A DNA stretch of 64,000 bases, from the NCBI RefSeq assembly GCF_021602345.1, contig NZ_BQID01000007.1, forward strand, positions 1-64,000. The letters run 5' to 3'. This DNA is from Pseudomonas pharyngis (lineage in GTDB: Bacteria > Pseudomonadota > Gammaproteobacteria > Pseudomonadales > Pseudomonadaceae). Shown in pieces: positions 34,208 through 43,735 of this stretch. Positions within the stretch are counted from its first letter, which is position 1; each line of letters opens with the position of its first letter. The notes under the pieces were generated by a model, which was not told the DNA's origin, ran no database searches, and worked only from the letters and a program-made list of their open reading frames with translations. The position numbers and the translations under genes are program-made.

Positions 34208-35512
34208 TTAGTTCAAGTGCTCGACACGAATCCGCACGACCGGACCGACCACGCCCGCGAGCGCTTCGAGCGCGGCGATAGCGTCGTTGATGTGCTGTTC
34301 CAGCACGCGGTGGGTCAGCAGGATCATCGGCACCAGGCCGTCGTGTTCCTCGACTTCCTTCTGCATGATCGACTCGATGTTGATGCCGCGCTCCGAGAGG
34401 ATGCTCGCCACCTGAGCGAGTACGCCCGGATGGTCCTTGGCCTGAATGCGCAGGTAGTAGGCGCTTTCGCAGGCTTCGATCGGCAGGATCGGATGGGCCG
34501 ACAGCGAGTCCGGCTGGAAGGCCAGGTGCGGCACGCGGTTTTCCGGATCGGACGTCATGGCGCGAACCACGTCCACCAGATCCGCGATCACCGACGAAGC
34601 GGTCGGCTCCATGCCGGCGCCGGCGCCGTAGAACAGGGTCGAACCGGCAGCGTCACCGTTGACCATCACCGCGTTCATCACACCGTTGACGTTGGCGATC
34701 AGGCGATCGGCCGGGATCAGCGTCGGGTGTACGCGCAGCTCGATACCGGCGGCGGTGCTGCGTGCCACGCCCAGATGCTTGATGCGGTAGCCCAGCGCTT
34801 CGGCGTAATTCACGTCGGCGGTGGTCAGCTTGGTGATGCCTTCGGTGTAAGCCTTGTCGAACTGCAGCGGAACACCGAATGCGATCGACGCCAGGATCGT
34901 CAGCTTGTGCGCCGCGTCGATGCCTTCGACGTCGAAAGTCGGATCAGCTTCGGCGTAACCCAGCGCTTGCGCCTCGGCCAGCACGTCTTCGAAGGTGCGA
35001 CCCTTCTCGCGCATTTCGGTGAGGATGAAGTTGCCGGTGCCGTTGATGATCCCGGCGACCCAGTTGATACGGTTGGCGGACAGGCCTTCACGGATCGCCT
35101 TGATCACCGGAATGCCGCCGGCTACCGCCGCTTCAAATGCCACGATCACGCCTTTCTCGCGTGCCTTGGCGAAAATTTCATTACCGTGAACGGCAATCAG
35201 AGCCTTGTTCGCGGTGACCACATGCTTGCCATTCTCGATGGCCTTGAGTACCAGCTCGCGGGCAACGGTGTAGCCGCCCATCAGCTCTATGACGATGTCG
35301 ATCTCAGGGTTCGTGGCCACTTCGAAGACATCGTTGGTAATCGCAATACCGGTCGTCTGGAACTGAGGCTTTGGCGTGCGCATGGCAATTTGTGCCACTT
35401 CGATTCCACGCCCGGCACGACGAGCAATTTCCTCGGCGTTGCGCTGAAGTACGTTGAAGGTTCCGCCACCGACGGTCCCTAACCCACAGATGCCTACTTT
35501 GACCGGTTTCAC
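34208..35512 (-). CDS. hom: Homoserine dehydrogenase
   Basis: A 434-residue NAD(P)-dependent enzyme that reduces aspartate semialdehyde to homoserine, the branch point to threonine and methionine. It begins at GTG 35512 with GGGGAG upstream. 'VKVGICGLGTVGGGTFNVL' is the nucleotide-binding start. The catalytic domain shows 'VVTANKALIAVHG', 'FEAAVAGGIPVIKAIREGL', 'INGTGNFILTEM' and 'AEADPTFDVEGIDAAHKL'. A C-terminal ACT domain (about residues 350-430, 'HPGVLAQVASILSERGINIES') suits feedback by threonine. Confidence 0.97.
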   Translation of the reverse strand: MKPVKVGICGLGTVGGGTFNVLQRNAEEIARRAGRGIEVAQIAMRTPKPQFQTTGIAITNDVFEVATNPEIDIVIELMGGYTVARELVLKAIENGKHVVTANKALIAVHGNEIFAKAREKGVIVAFEAAVAGGIPVIKAIREGLSANRINWVAGIINGTGNFILTEMREKGRTFEDVLAEAQALGYAEADPTFDVEGIDAAHKLTILASIAFGVPLQFDKAYTEGITKLTTADVNYAEALGYRIKHLGVARSTAAGIELRVHPTLIPADRLIANVNGVMNAVMVNGDAAGSTLFYGAGAGMEPTASSVIADLVDVVRAMTSDPENRVPHLAFQPDSLSAHPILPIEACESAYYLRIQAKDHPGVLAQVASILSERGINIESIMQKEVEEHDGLVPMILLTHRVLEQHINDAIAALEALAGVVGPVVRIRVEHLN

Positions 35513-35525
35513 TGTGAACTCCCCA

Positions 35526-35552
35526 TAAAACGGCCGACGCGAGGCCGGCCGT
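35526..35552 (-). terminator. Hairpin with T-run between dsbC and hom
   Basis: The stem ACGGCCG / CGGCCGT followed in the transcribed direction by TTTTATGG lies 10 bp before the hom ribosome site. It could end dsbC transcription or act in the hom leader. Confidence 0.6.
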
Positions 35553-35644
35553 GAAAACAACCGCAGGTTCGCGGCTCTCTGTTGATGGCCCGGCAATCCT
35601 GCCGCCGGACCACGCTCGTCAACGCCTGAGCGTGACGATGCGAA

Positions 35645-36376
35645 TTACTTCGCGCCCAGCGCCAGTTTGGCGACTTGTGGCGCAGGCTGGTAGCCCGGAA
35701 TGACTTGTCCGTCAGCCAAAACGATGGCCGGTGTGCCATTCACGCCGATCGACTGACCGAGGGCGAACTGTTTGGAAACCGGGTTATCGCACTTGGCGGC
35801 CTTGATTTCCTTGCCATCGACCATTTTGTCCATGGCCGCTTTCTTGTCTTTCGAGCACCACACCGCTTGCAGCTGTTCGTCACCCGGCGAATTCAGGCCC
35901 TGACGCGGGAACGCGACGTAACGCACTTCGATGCCACGCTTGTTCAGCTCGGGCACTTCAGCGTGCAGCTTGTGGCAGTACGGGCAGGTGGTGTCGGTGA
36001 AAACGGTGATGTGCGACTTGGTTTCACCCACGGCCGGGTAAACCACGGTCTCGGCTACCGGGATCGCATTGATCAGTTTGGAAATGCCCAGGCGCTCGGT
36101 CTTCTCGGTCAGGTTGACCGGTTTGCCGTCCTTGAGCTGGAACATGTAGCCCTGAACGATGTACTGGCCGTCGGCGCTGGCGTAGAGCACGCGACTGCCC
36201 TTGAGCTTGACTTCGTACAGGCCCGGCAGCGGACTGGCGGTAATGGTATCGACCGGCACGTCGAGCTGGAGGTTTTCCAGGCTTTGGCGAATCGCTTTGT
36301 CGGCCGCGTCATCGGCGACGGCAAAGGTGCTGACCAACGCAATGGCTGCGGCGGCGAAAATCTGGGTCAGACGCAT
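35645..36376 (-). CDS. dsbC: Thiol:disulfide interchange protein DsbC
   Basis: A 243-residue periplasmic disulfide isomerase. The signal peptide is residues 1-21 (cleavage after FAVA). An N-terminal dimerisation domain follows ('GLYEVKLKGSRVLYASADGQ'), then a thioredoxin-like domain with the active site Cys131-Pro-Tyr-Cys134 ('FTDTTCPYCHKLHAE') and the cis-Pro loop 'GVNGTPAIVLADG'. A second Cys pair (VWCS, AKCD) matches the structural disulfide of DsbC. It lies between xerD and hom, the usual Pseudomonas order. Confidence 0.95.
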   Translation of the reverse strand: MRLTQIFAAAAIALVSTFAVADDAADKAIRQSLENLQLDVPVDTITASPLPGLYEVKLKGSRVLYASADGQYIVQGYMFQLKDGKPVNLTEKTERLGISKLINAIPVAETVVYPAVGETKSHITVFTDTTCPYCHKLHAEVPELNKRGIEVRYVAFPRQGLNSPGDEQLQAVWCSKDKKAAMDKMVDGKEIKAAKCDNPVSKQFALGQSIGVNGTPAIVLADGQVIPGYQPAPQVAKLALGAK

Positions 36377-36519
36377 GAGAACTCCTGAAGGCGGACAAAT
36401 GGAACGATCAGAACGCCCGTGCCGGAACACCGGGTCATAACCGCCCATCGTGCAAACCGGCAAAGCCTACCACATAAGGCTCCCGTGGCCGAATGCGCCT
36501 GTCGCAAGACAAACGGCGC

Positions 36520-37416
36520 TCAGCCGCGCGGGTGATGTTTGGCATGCAGATCCTGCAAACGTGCCCGGGCGACGTGAGTGTAGATCTGCGTGGTCGACAG
36601 GTCGCTGTGGCCCAACAGCATCTGCACCACCCGCAAGTCGGCGCCATGGTTGAGCAGGTGGGTGGCAAACGCGTGACGCAAGGTGTGCGGCGACAGTGAC
36701 TTGCCGATCCCGGCGACCTTGGCCTGATGCTTGATCCGATGCCAGAAGGTCTGGCGAGTCATCTGCTCGCCGCGCTGACTGGGAAACAGCACATCGCTCG
36801 GGCGACCGCCGAGCAGCTCGCCGCGACCGTCACGCAGGTAGCGCTCGACCCAGACAATCGCCTCCTCGCCCATCGGCACCAGCCGCTCCTTGCTGCCTTT
36901 GCCCATCACCCGCAACACGCCCTGACGCAGGTTGACCTGTTCCAGCGTCAGGCTGATCAGCTCGGTGACACGCAGGCCGCAGGCATACAAGACTTCGAGC
37001 ATGGCGCGATCGCGCTGGCCGATGGCTTCGCTCAAGTCCGGCGCCTTCAGCAGCGCTTCGACGTCGGCTTCCGACAGGGATTTGGGCAGCGGCCGACCGA
37101 GTTGCGGCATATCCACGCGCAAAGTCGGATCAACCGAAATCAGTTTTTCCCGCAGCAGATAGCGATAAAAACCACGCACACCGGAGAGAAATCGCGCGGT
37201 GGAACGAGGTTTGTAGTTCTGTTCCAGACGCCAGGCCAGGTGATCGAGGATCAGTTCGCGACCGGCATTGACCAGTTCGAGACCTTTCTCCTGCAACCAG
37301 CCGTTGAACAGCGCGAGATCACTGCGGTAGGCGTCGCGAGTGTTGTCGGAGAGACCTTTTTCCAGCCAGAGGGCGTCGAGAAACTGGTCGATCAGTGGAT
37401 GGTCGATGGCAGGCAT
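36520..37416 (-). CDS. xerD: Site-specific tyrosine recombinase XerD
   Basis: A 298-residue recombinase that resolves chromosome dimers at dif with XerC and FtsK. The N-terminal SAM-like DNA-binding domain is residues 5-90 ('LIDQFLDALWLEKGLSDNTR'). The catalytic residues are visible: Arg in 'YACGLRVTELISL', Lys in 'GKGSKERLVP', His-x-x-Arg in 'SPHTLRHAFATHLL', and His and Tyr in 'LLGHSDLSTTQIYTHV'. Length and motifs match XerD rather than a phage integrase, and the neighbours are core genes. Confidence 0.96.
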   Translation of the reverse strand: MPAIDHPLIDQFLDALWLEKGLSDNTRDAYRSDLALFNGWLQEKGLELVNAGRELILDHLAWRLEQNYKPRSTARFLSGVRGFYRYLLREKLISVDPTLRVDMPQLGRPLPKSLSEADVEALLKAPDLSEAIGQRDRAMLEVLYACGLRVTELISLTLEQVNLRQGVLRVMGKGSKERLVPMGEEAIVWVERYLRDGRGELLGGRPSDVLFPSQRGEQMTRQTFWHRIKHQAKVAGIGKSLSPHTLRHAFATHLLNHGADLRVVQMLLGHSDLSTTQIYTHVARARLQDLHAKHHPRG

Positions 37417-37523
37417 GGGCGCTCAAGACACGCAGGTTTGGCACTGCGCGCAAATAAAGAGTGAACGGTTGAAATGGCCGCTAGTCTTTCATAGCCCGCT
37501 ATTTCAAGGAACAGGGAGCTTCA

Positions 37524-39332
37524 ATGAACGAGCAGCAAATTCTGTTGGCTTTCGGGGGTATCGGCGCCGCCGCACTGGGCTGCCAATGGCTCGCCTGGCG
37601 CCTGAAGCTGCCGGCGATTCTGTTTCTGCTGCTGACCGGCATTCTGGCGGGCCCCGTGCTGGGCTGGCTCGACCCGCAGGAAATGTTCGGCCCGTTGCTG
37701 ATGCCATTGGTGTCGCTGGCGGTGGCACTGATTCTGTTTGAAGGCAGCCTGACCCTGCACCTGTCGGAATGGCGCGAGATCGGCAGCGTCGTGCATCGAC
37801 TGGTCACAATCGGTGCGCTCTCGACATGGGTAGTGATTGCGGTCGCGACGCACTGGCTGCTGGGTTTCGACTGGCTGTTGGCGATCCTGTTCGGCAGCCT
37901 GACCCTGGTTACCGGGCCGACCGTGATCGTGCCGATGCTGCGCGTGGTGCGGCCGAAGGCTTCGATCGCCAACATCCTGCGCTGGGAAGGGATTGTGATC
38001 GACCCGATCGGCGCGCTGCTCGCGGTGGTGGTCTACAGCTTCATCATCGCCCGGGCCGAAGGCCACGGCCTGGAACAGAGTCTGCTGACCTTCGGTGGTG
38101 TGATTGTCTGCGGCAGTGCGTTCGGCGTTGCCGGTGGCTGGCTGCTCGGCACGATCATCCGGCGCCAATGGCTACCGGAGTATTTGCACAATCTGGCATC
38201 GCTCGCCGCGGTGCTGGGGATATTCATCGCTGCCAACCAGGCCATGCACGAATCCGGGCTGTTGGCGGTGACACTGATGGGCATGTGGCTGGCGAACATG
38301 AAGGGTGTGGATGTGCGGCACATCCTGCACTTCAAGGAAAACCTCAGCGTGTTGCTGATTTCCGGGCTGTTCATTCTGCTGGCGGCCCGACTGGATCTGA
38401 ACGCGTTGATCGGTCTCGGGCCGCTGGTGTTGATCTTGTTGCTGGTGATTCAGCTGATCGCCCGACCGTTGAACGTGGTGCTGAGCACCGCCGGTTCGAG
38501 CCTGAGTTGGCGTGAACGTGCGCTGTTGTGCTGGATTGCCCCGCGCGGGATTGTCGCGGCGGCGGTCTCGGCGATCTTTGCGATTCGCCTGGATGAAGCG
38601 GGCCATGAAGGCGCGCTGTTGCTGGTGCCGCTGACGTTCGCCGTGATCATCGGCACCGTCGTGCTGCAAAGTGCGACAGCCCGGCCACTGGCCCGGCTGC
38701 TGAAAGTTGCGGAACCAGCGCCCAGCGGCTTCCTGATCGTCGGGGCGAACGGGCCTGCGCGCCTGCTCGGCAAGTCACTGCAACAGCTGGGCAGCCGGGT
38801 GCTGCTGACGGATTCAAGCTGGGAAAATATCCGCGCCGCGCGCATGGATGGCTTGCCGACCTACTTCGGCAATCCGGCCTCACAGCACGCCGATGCGCAT
38901 CTGGACCTGGTCGGACTGGGGCATTTGCTGGCGCTGTCACCGTCGGGCGAACTCAATACGCTGGCGGCCATGCGCTTTCGTCATGACTTTGGCCATCAGC
39001 GGTTGTTCGGGCTGGCCAGCGGTCAGGAAAGCCGACGCAGCGACAAGCACCGCGCCAGCCTCGAACATCGCGGCAATCAACTGGGGAGCGAGGCGCTGAC
39101 TTACGCCAGACTCGCCAGTCAACTGGGGCAAGGTGCCGATCTTTACAGCACGACGCTGACGGACGGGTTTGGCTGGGACAATTACCGTGCGCTGCATGGC
39201 AATCGCGCGACGCTACTGTTCATGCGCGATGACAGCGGCTGGGTACATGTCGTGACGCCGGAAACCGTGCTAAAGCCGGGACCGGGGTGGACGCTGGTGG
39301 CGCTGATTCAGCCGGAGAGCGTCAGCGTCTGA
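37524..39332 (+). CDS. CPA-type cation:proton antiporter with RCK-like domain
   Basis: A 602-residue inner-membrane antiporter. Residues 1-390 form about 12 helices of the Na+/H+ exchanger fold, with 'LVSLAVALILFEGSLTL' and the 'FGSLTLVTGPTVIVPML...WEGIVIDPIGALLAVVV' region, whose acidic residues form the ion site. Residues 400-520 are a RCK/TrkA-N-like nucleotide-binding domain ('SGFLIVGANGPARLLGKSLQQLG', 'GHLLALSPSGELNTLAAMRFRHDFG'). A TrkA-C-like tail follows. It exchanges Na+ or K+ for protons; the ion cannot be read. It is divergent from xerD. Confidence 0.9.
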   Translation: MNEQQILLAFGGIGAAALGCQWLAWRLKLPAILFLLLTGILAGPVLGWLDPQEMFGPLLMPLVSLAVALILFEGSLTLHLSEWREIGSVVHRLVTIGALSTWVVIAVATHWLLGFDWLLAILFGSLTLVTGPTVIVPMLRVVRPKASIANILRWEGIVIDPIGALLAVVVYSFIIARAEGHGLEQSLLTFGGVIVCGSAFGVAGGWLLGTIIRRQWLPEYLHNLASLAAVLGIFIAANQAMHESGLLAVTLMGMWLANMKGVDVRHILHFKENLSVLLISGLFILLAARLDLNALIGLGPLVLILLLVIQLIARPLNVVLSTAGSSLSWRERALLCWIAPRGIVAAAVSAIFAIRLDEAGHEGALLLVPLTFAVIIGTVVLQSATARPLARLLKVAEPAPSGFLIVGANGPARLLGKSLQQLGSRVLLTDSSWENIRAARMDGLPTYFGNPASQHADAHLDLVGLGHLLALSPSGELNTLAAMRFRHDFGHQRLFGLASGQESRRSDKHRASLEHRGNQLGSEALTYARLASQLGQGADLYSTTLTDGFGWDNYRALHGNRATLLFMRDDSGWVHVVTPETVLKPGPGWTLVALIQPESVSV

Positions 39333-39341
39333 CAGACCGAA

Positions 39342-39428
39342 TCGCGGGTAAGCCCGCTCCCACAGTGTCCATGTCGAACACATCATCAGCGGACAACACA
39401 AAACGCGTGGGAGCGGGCTTGCCCGCGA
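39342..39428. repeat. REPIN (mirrored REP pair)
   Basis: Two inverted 22-bp REP sequences (39342-39363 and 39407-39428) with core GTGGGAGCGGGCTTG lie 43 bp apart, between the antiporter gene and the convergent thioesterase gene. It belongs to the same family as the element at 23.5 kb, with a CCCGCGA end. Confidence 0.88.
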
Positions 39429-39449
39429 ATGCCGCGACTCGGTGCTGGA

Positions 39450-39863
39450 TCAGGCCGCGAAACCCGGCAGCACCGGCACCGGACGCTTGTCATCATCAAT
39501 CGCAACAAAGCTGAACTGCCCGTGAATGGCTTTCTCACGTCCGTCGCAGCTCATGCTTTCGACGAACACTTCCACCTCGACCTTGAGGCTGGTGTTGCCG
39601 ACCTTGATCACCCGCCCAACCAGTTCGACGATGGAACCTGCCGGGATCGCGTGATTGAAGTCGATGCGATCGGTCGACACGGTCACCAGCGGCAAACGGC
39701 AAAACCGGGTGGCGGTGATGAAGGACACTTCGTCCATCCAGGCCAGCGCGGTGCCGCCGAACAGGGTGTTGTGGTGGTTGGTGGTCGGCGGGAAAACCGC
39801 CTTGGTCACGCGGGTCACCGAGAGTTCGGTGCGGCGTTCGATTTCTTGCTCGCGAGGGGTCAT
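39450..39863 (-). CDS. Acyl-CoA thioesterase (hotdog fold, YciA-like)
   Basis: A 137-residue hotdog-fold thioesterase. It shows 'VFPPTTNHHNTLFGGTALAWMDEVSFITATRF', in which 'NTLFGG..LAWMDE' is the YciA/BFIT-type active-site signature with catalytic Asp in 'MDE'. 'IDFNHAIPAGSIVELVGRVIKVG' follows. It hydrolyses acyl-CoA in the cytoplasm; chain-length preference cannot be read. It lies downstream of rplS beyond a strong terminator. Confidence 0.9.
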   Translation of the reverse strand: MTPREQEIERRTELSVTRVTKAVFPPTTNHHNTLFGGTALAWMDEVSFITATRFCRLPLVTVSTDRIDFNHAIPAGSIVELVGRVIKVGNTSLKVEVEVFVESMSCDGREKAIHGQFSFVAIDDDKRPVPVLPGFAA

Positions 39864-39908
39864 GGGTCAGGCCTGAAACAGAAATGCGGTGGATAAATTG
39901 CGGGCAAC

Positions 39909-39936
39909 AAAAAAGCAGCCCGTAGGCTGCTTTTTT
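39909..39936. terminator. Terminator after rplS
   Basis: A 12-bp stem, AAAAAAGCAGCC / GGCTGCTTTTTT with loop CGTA, lies 18 bp after the rplS stop. It ends the rpsP-rimM-trmD-rplS operon; the T-runs on both strands would allow action in either direction. Confidence 0.93.
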
Positions 39937-39954
39937 CTGCATCGGAAGCTGGAC

Positions 39955-40305
39955 TTAAGCCAGTTTTTCCTTGATGCGAGCTGCTTTACCCGACAGGTCG
40001 CGCAGGTAGTACAGCTTGGCTTTACGTACGTCACCGCGACGCTTGACAGCCATGCTGTCGATTTGCGGGGAGTAGGTCTGGAAAGTACGTTCTACGCCAA
40101 CACCGTTGGAGATTTTACGAACGGTGAACGCACTGTTCACGCCGCGGTTACGCTTGGCGATGACAACGCCTTCGAACGCTTGCAGACGGGAACGATCGCC
40201 TTCCTTCACTTTCACCTGAACGACGATGGTGTCGCCTGGGGCAAAGGTAGGGATTTCTTTGGTCATCTGCTCTGCTTCGAGTGCAAGGATGATTTTGTTG
40301 GTCAT
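39955..40305 (-). CDS. rplS: 50S ribosomal protein L19
   Basis: A 116-residue ribosomal protein, placed at the 30S-50S interface. It has the L19 signature '[35 protein letters not shown]' (shown here in part as [13 protein letters not shown] and [12 protein letters not shown]), '[13 protein letters not shown]' and '[22 protein letters not shown]'. It is the last gene of the rpsP operon, 45 bp from trmD. Confidence 0.98.
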
Positions 40306-40350
40306 GCTGTGCTCCTAAGGTAAATCGTCTGATCTACCATCGATACGTTG

Positions 40351-41103
40351 TTAACTATCGTCCCGCTCGCGGATGTATTCCTCGAGCAGCTTCTTCTCTT
40401 CTCCAGAAAGCGAGCGGCTTTCCAGAAGATCGGCGCGTCGTTCATAGGTCCTACCAAGGGACTGCTGTAAACGCCAACGCCGGATATGCGCGTGATTGCC
40501 ACTCAGCAACACGTCGGGAACACGCTGATCCGCATACACCTCAGGTCGGGTGTAGTGCGGGCAATCCAGCAGACCATCCGTAAAGGAATCTTCCTCAGCG
40601 GAATCCGCATGCCCTAAAGCTCCGGGCAGCAGTCGTGTAACCGCATCGATCATGACCATGGCCGGCAGCTCGCCGCCAGACAACACATAGTCACCAATCG
40701 ACCACTCTTCATCGACATGAGCCTCAATAAAGCGCTCGTCAATGCCTTCATAGCGACCGGCAATCAGGATCAATGCATCCGATTTCGCCAGTTCGCGTAC
40801 CGCCGACTGAGTCAGTTGACGGCCTTGGGGGGACAGGTAAATCACCTTCACCGCCTCCCCGGCTGCTGCCTTGGCCTGAACCAGAGCATCTTCCAGGGGC
40901 TTGATCTTCATCACCATGCCCGGACCACCGCCAAACGGGCGATCGTCCACAGTGTGATGTCGATCCGTCGTGTAATCCCGCGGATTCCAACAGGTCAGCT
41001 GCAAGAGCCCCTGTTTGACCGCACGACTGGTAATGCCGTACTCACTGATGGCCGAGAACATCTCGGGGAACAGCGTAATGACGTCTACGCGCAGGCTGGC
41101 CAT
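40351..41103 (-). CDS. trmD: tRNA (guanine-N1-)-methyltransferase TrmD
   Basis: A 250-residue SPOUT methyltransferase that makes m1G37 in tRNAs using S-adenosylmethionine, which prevents frameshifting. Motifs: '[21 protein letters not shown]', '[14 protein letters not shown]', '[15 protein letters not shown]', the knot region '[21 protein letters not shown]', and '[21 protein letters not shown]'. It begins 3 bp after the rimM stop. Confidence 0.98.
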   Translation of the reverse strand: MASLRVDVITLFPEMFSAISEYGITSRAVKQGLLQLTCWNPRDYTTDRHHTVDDRPFGGGPGMVMKIKPLEDALVQAKAAAGEAVKVIYLSPQGRQLTQSAVRELAKSDALILIAGRYEGIDERFIEAHVDEEWSIGDYVLSGGELPAMVMIDAVTRLLPGALGHADSAEEDSFTDGLLDCPHYTRPEVYADQRVPDVLLSGNHAHIRRWRLQQSLGRTYERRADLLESRSLSGEEKKLLEEYIRERDDS

Positions 41104-41106
41104 TGC

Positions 41107-41643
41107 TTAGAAGTCCGCGTCCCATTCCACCCTCATCACGCCTGCTTCCAGGTCGATTGCCAGCACGCATTGCTCCGTATAGGGCAACAACCGCTCGCGA
41201 TCATCCAGGCTGCCAACGCAGGGCTTGACCACCAATACATCGTTCGCGCCGGTCTCCAACAGGTGATCAACCTTGCCGAACAATTGTTCGTCCTGGTTGA
41301 TGACGCTCAGACCTTCCAACTGGTACCAGTAGTACTCGTCGGCGGTCAGGTCGGGCAAAAGGCTTCGCGGGATGCAAATCTCGTAACCGCTCAGAAGACG
41401 GGCTTCATCGCGATCGTCGAGGCCTTTGAGCTTCACAACCAGATCCTTTTGAGTGGATCGGCCGCTGACCAGCTCGACCTGTTTCACCACGCCTTCGCGC
41501 CGAAGCGTCCAGTTGCGATAGCCCAACAGGTTTTCAATCGGATCGGTAAAGGAAAAGACCTTCACCTCGCCGCGAACGCCGTGAACCGAAAAAATCTTGC
41601 CGACAACGATCAGGTCATCAGCTTTTTCTGGCGTCGCGCTCAT
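41107..41643 (-). CDS. rimM: 16S rRNA processing protein RimM
   Basis: A 178-residue 30S maturation factor that binds S19. It has the N-terminal RimM beta-barrel ('DLIVVGKIFSVHGVRGEVKVFSFTD'; the GxIxxxHGxxGEV pattern) and a C-terminal PRC-barrel ('DEYYWYQLEGLSVINQDEQLFGKVDHLLETGANDVLVV', seen as EYYWYQLEGL and LLETGANDVLVV). It lies between rpsP (5 bp) and trmD (3 bp) in the standard order. Confidence 0.97.
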   Translation of the reverse strand: MSATPEKADDLIVVGKIFSVHGVRGEVKVFSFTDPIENLLGYRNWTLRREGVVKQVELVSGRSTQKDLVVKLKGLDDRDEARLLSGYEICIPRSLLPDLTADEYYWYQLEGLSVINQDEQLFGKVDHLLETGANDVLVVKPCVGSLDDRERLLPYTEQCVLAIDLEAGVMRVEWDADF

Positions 41644-41648
41644 ACTGC

Positions 41649-41900
41649 TCAGGCTGCAGCCTTGGCAGATTCCTTCAGCAACTGAGCAACACGCTCAGAA
41701 GGCTGTGCACCAACGCTCAGCCAGTAGGCAACGCGCTCTTGGTTCACGGACAGACGGATTTCCTGACCACGGGCAACAGGGTTGAAGAAGCCAACCTGTT
41801 CTTTGTGGGAACCGTCACGCGGGTTGCGGGAGTCGGTTACGGTCAGGTGGTAAAACGGGCGCTTTTTGGAGCCGCCAAGGGCAAGACGGATTGTTAGCAT
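41649..41900 (-). CDS. rpsP: 30S ribosomal protein S16
   Basis: An 83-residue ribosomal protein. It shows '[21 protein letters not shown]', '[21 protein letters not shown]' and '[20 protein letters not shown]', the standard S16 pattern. It is the first gene of the operon; a good promoter lies 73 bp upstream of the ATG. Confidence 0.98.
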   Translation of the reverse strand: MLTIRLALGGSKKRPFYHLTVTDSRNPRDGSHKEQVGFFNPVARGQEIRLSVNQERVAYWLSVGAQPSERVAQLLKESAKAAA

Positions 41901-41972
41901 GTGAACATCGTTCCTGTAGTCGGTGCTGCAAATCTAAATGCACAGCGGGCATGGGTGCCCGAAAGGCCGCAT

Positions 41973-42000
41973 ATTCTAAGGAATATCCGGACTTTTGCAA
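41973..42000 (-). promoter_or_regulatory. Sigma-70-type promoter of the rpsP operon
   Basis: On the minus strand TTGCAA (41995-42000) and TAGAAT (41973-41978) are 16 bp apart. Transcription would start near 41966, leaving a leader of about 65 nt before rpsP. Confidence 0.6.
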
Positions 42001-42149
42001 ATGACTTTTTCCGGCGCCTGTGGCATGCCGTGCAGATTTGCATATGGGGCCGTCGTTCAAAACGGCCAGTCAGCTCCCGCCGAGTGCGGGTTTGCTGTGG
42101 ATCCCGCTTCCTTGCGGGACTGCGCCGGTGCGACGACCGGCGAGTTCTT

Positions 42150-43526
42150 TTACATCTTTGGCATGCCGCCGCCGGGCAACATTCCGCCCATGCCGCGCAT
42201 CATTTTCGCCATTCCGCCCTTGGCGGAGAATTTCTTCATCATCTTCTGCATCTGCTTGTGCTGCTTGATCAAGCGACCGATGTCCTGCACCTGGGTGCCG
42301 GAACCCATGGCGATCCGACGCTTGCGCGAACCGCTGATCAGCTCAGGGTCGCGGCGCTCGGCCGGGGTCATGGAATTGATGATGGCTTCCATCTGTTTGA
42401 ACTGCTTCTCTGCGGCGCTCTGGGCATTGCCCATTTGCGAGAGATTGACACCGCCGATGCTCGGCAGCTTGTCCATGAGCCCGCCGAGGCCGCCCATGTT
42501 CTTCATCTGTTGCAGCTGATCGCGGAAGTCTTCGAGGTCGAAGCCCTTGCCCTTCTTCAGCTTCTTGGCAAGCTTGTCGGCCTTGTCCTTGTCGAGGGTC
42601 GCTTCAGCCTGTTCGATCAGGCTGAGCACGTCGCCCATGCCGAGGATTCGCGAGGCGATACGCTCAGGGTGGAACGGATCGAGCGCTTCGCTCTTCTCGC
42701 CCATACCGATGAACTTGATCGGCTTGCCGGTGATCGCGCGAACGGACAGCGCGGCACCGCCACGGGCATCACCGTCGACCTTGGTCAGGATCACACCGGT
42801 CAGCGGCAGCGCATCACCGAAGGCCTTGGCCGTGTTGGCCGCGTCCTGACCGGTCATGGCGTCGACCACGAACAGGGTTTCAACCGGATTGATCGCGGCA
42901 TGCAGCGCCTTGATCTCGCCCATCATTTCTTCATCGATGTGCAGACGACCGGCGGTGTCGACGATGACCACGTCGATGAATTTCAGTTTTGCTTCTTTAA
43001 TAGCTGCGTTGGCGATGTCGACCGGTTTCTGGCTCAGGTCGGACGGGAAGAACGTCACGCCGATGTCGTTGGCCAGGGTTTCCAGCTGTTTAATAGCAGC
43101 AGGACGGTAGATGTCCGCCGACACGACCATGACCGACTTTTTCTTGCGCTCTTTAAGGAAGCGCGCCAGTTTGCCGGCGGTGGTGGTTTTACCCGCGCCC
43201 TGCAGACCGGCCATCAGAATGACGGCGGGCGGCACGGCGCTCAGGTTCAGGTCTTCGTTGGCCGCGCCCATCAGGCTTTCGAGTTCGGCCTGGACGATCT
43301 TCACAAACGCCTGGCCCGGCGTCAGGCTGCGCGACACCTCGGTGCCGACAGCGCGCTCCTTGACCGAATTGACGAAGTCCTTGACCACCGGCAGGGCGAC
43401 GTCGGCCTCGAGCAACGCCATGCGCACTTCGCGCAGGGTGTCTTTGATATTGTCCTCGGTCAGCTTCGCCTTGCCGGTGACATGGCGCAGCGTCTGCGAG
43501 AGACGGTCGGTTAAGTTTTCAAACAT
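42150..43526 (-). CDS. ffh: Signal recognition particle protein Ffh
   Basis: A 458-residue GTPase that, with 4.5S RNA, targets nascent inner-membrane proteins to FtsY. The N domain is residues 1-85. The G domain has 'GLQGAGKTTTAGKLARFL', 'DVVIVDTAGRLHID', 'ILTKVDGDARGG' and 'GMGEKSEALDPFHPER'. The Met-rich M domain follows from about residue 300, with 'RRDPELISGSRKRRIAMGSGT' binding RNA, and ends in GGMLPGGGMPKM. It is divergent from the ypjD-like gene; two short hairpins follow its stop. Confidence 0.98.
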   Translation of the reverse strand: MFENLTDRLSQTLRHVTGKAKLTEDNIKDTLREVRMALLEADVALPVVKDFVNSVKERAVGTEVSRSLTPGQAFVKIVQAELESLMGAANEDLNLSAVPPAVILMAGLQGAGKTTTAGKLARFLKERKKKSVMVVSADIYRPAAIKQLETLANDIGVTFFPSDLSQKPVDIANAAIKEAKLKFIDVVIVDTAGRLHIDEEMMGEIKALHAAINPVETLFVVDAMTGQDAANTAKAFGDALPLTGVILTKVDGDARGGAALSVRAITGKPIKFIGMGEKSEALDPFHPERIASRILGMGDVLSLIEQAEATLDKDKADKLAKKLKKGKGFDLEDFRDQLQQMKNMGGLGGLMDKLPSIGGVNLSQMGNAQSAAEKQFKQMEAIINSMTPAERRDPELISGSRKRRIAMGSGTQVQDIGRLIKQHKQMQKMMKKFSAKGGMAKMMRGMGGMLPGGGMPKM

Positions 43527-43735
43527 TGCGCGATCCTTTCAGGCCCTGTGTAGACCGGGATAATGGCGGCCCAGACCGGAATCAACATGTGCTCGGCGAG
43601 CCTGCGGCGTGGGCAGGTCGCGGATTATAGCGAAGACTGCGGCTGGCGGACACCTCGCTGTCAGCTTGCCGGTCTTTCGTGCAACGGCGGTTCTATGCCA
43701 AACTCAGCCCCTTTCGGGCTTGCCTAACAGGATTT

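Noticed and set aside
36520-37416. A phage integrase marking an island edge
   Set aside because: Length, motifs and neighbours (dsbC, hom) identify it as the housekeeping recombinase XerD.
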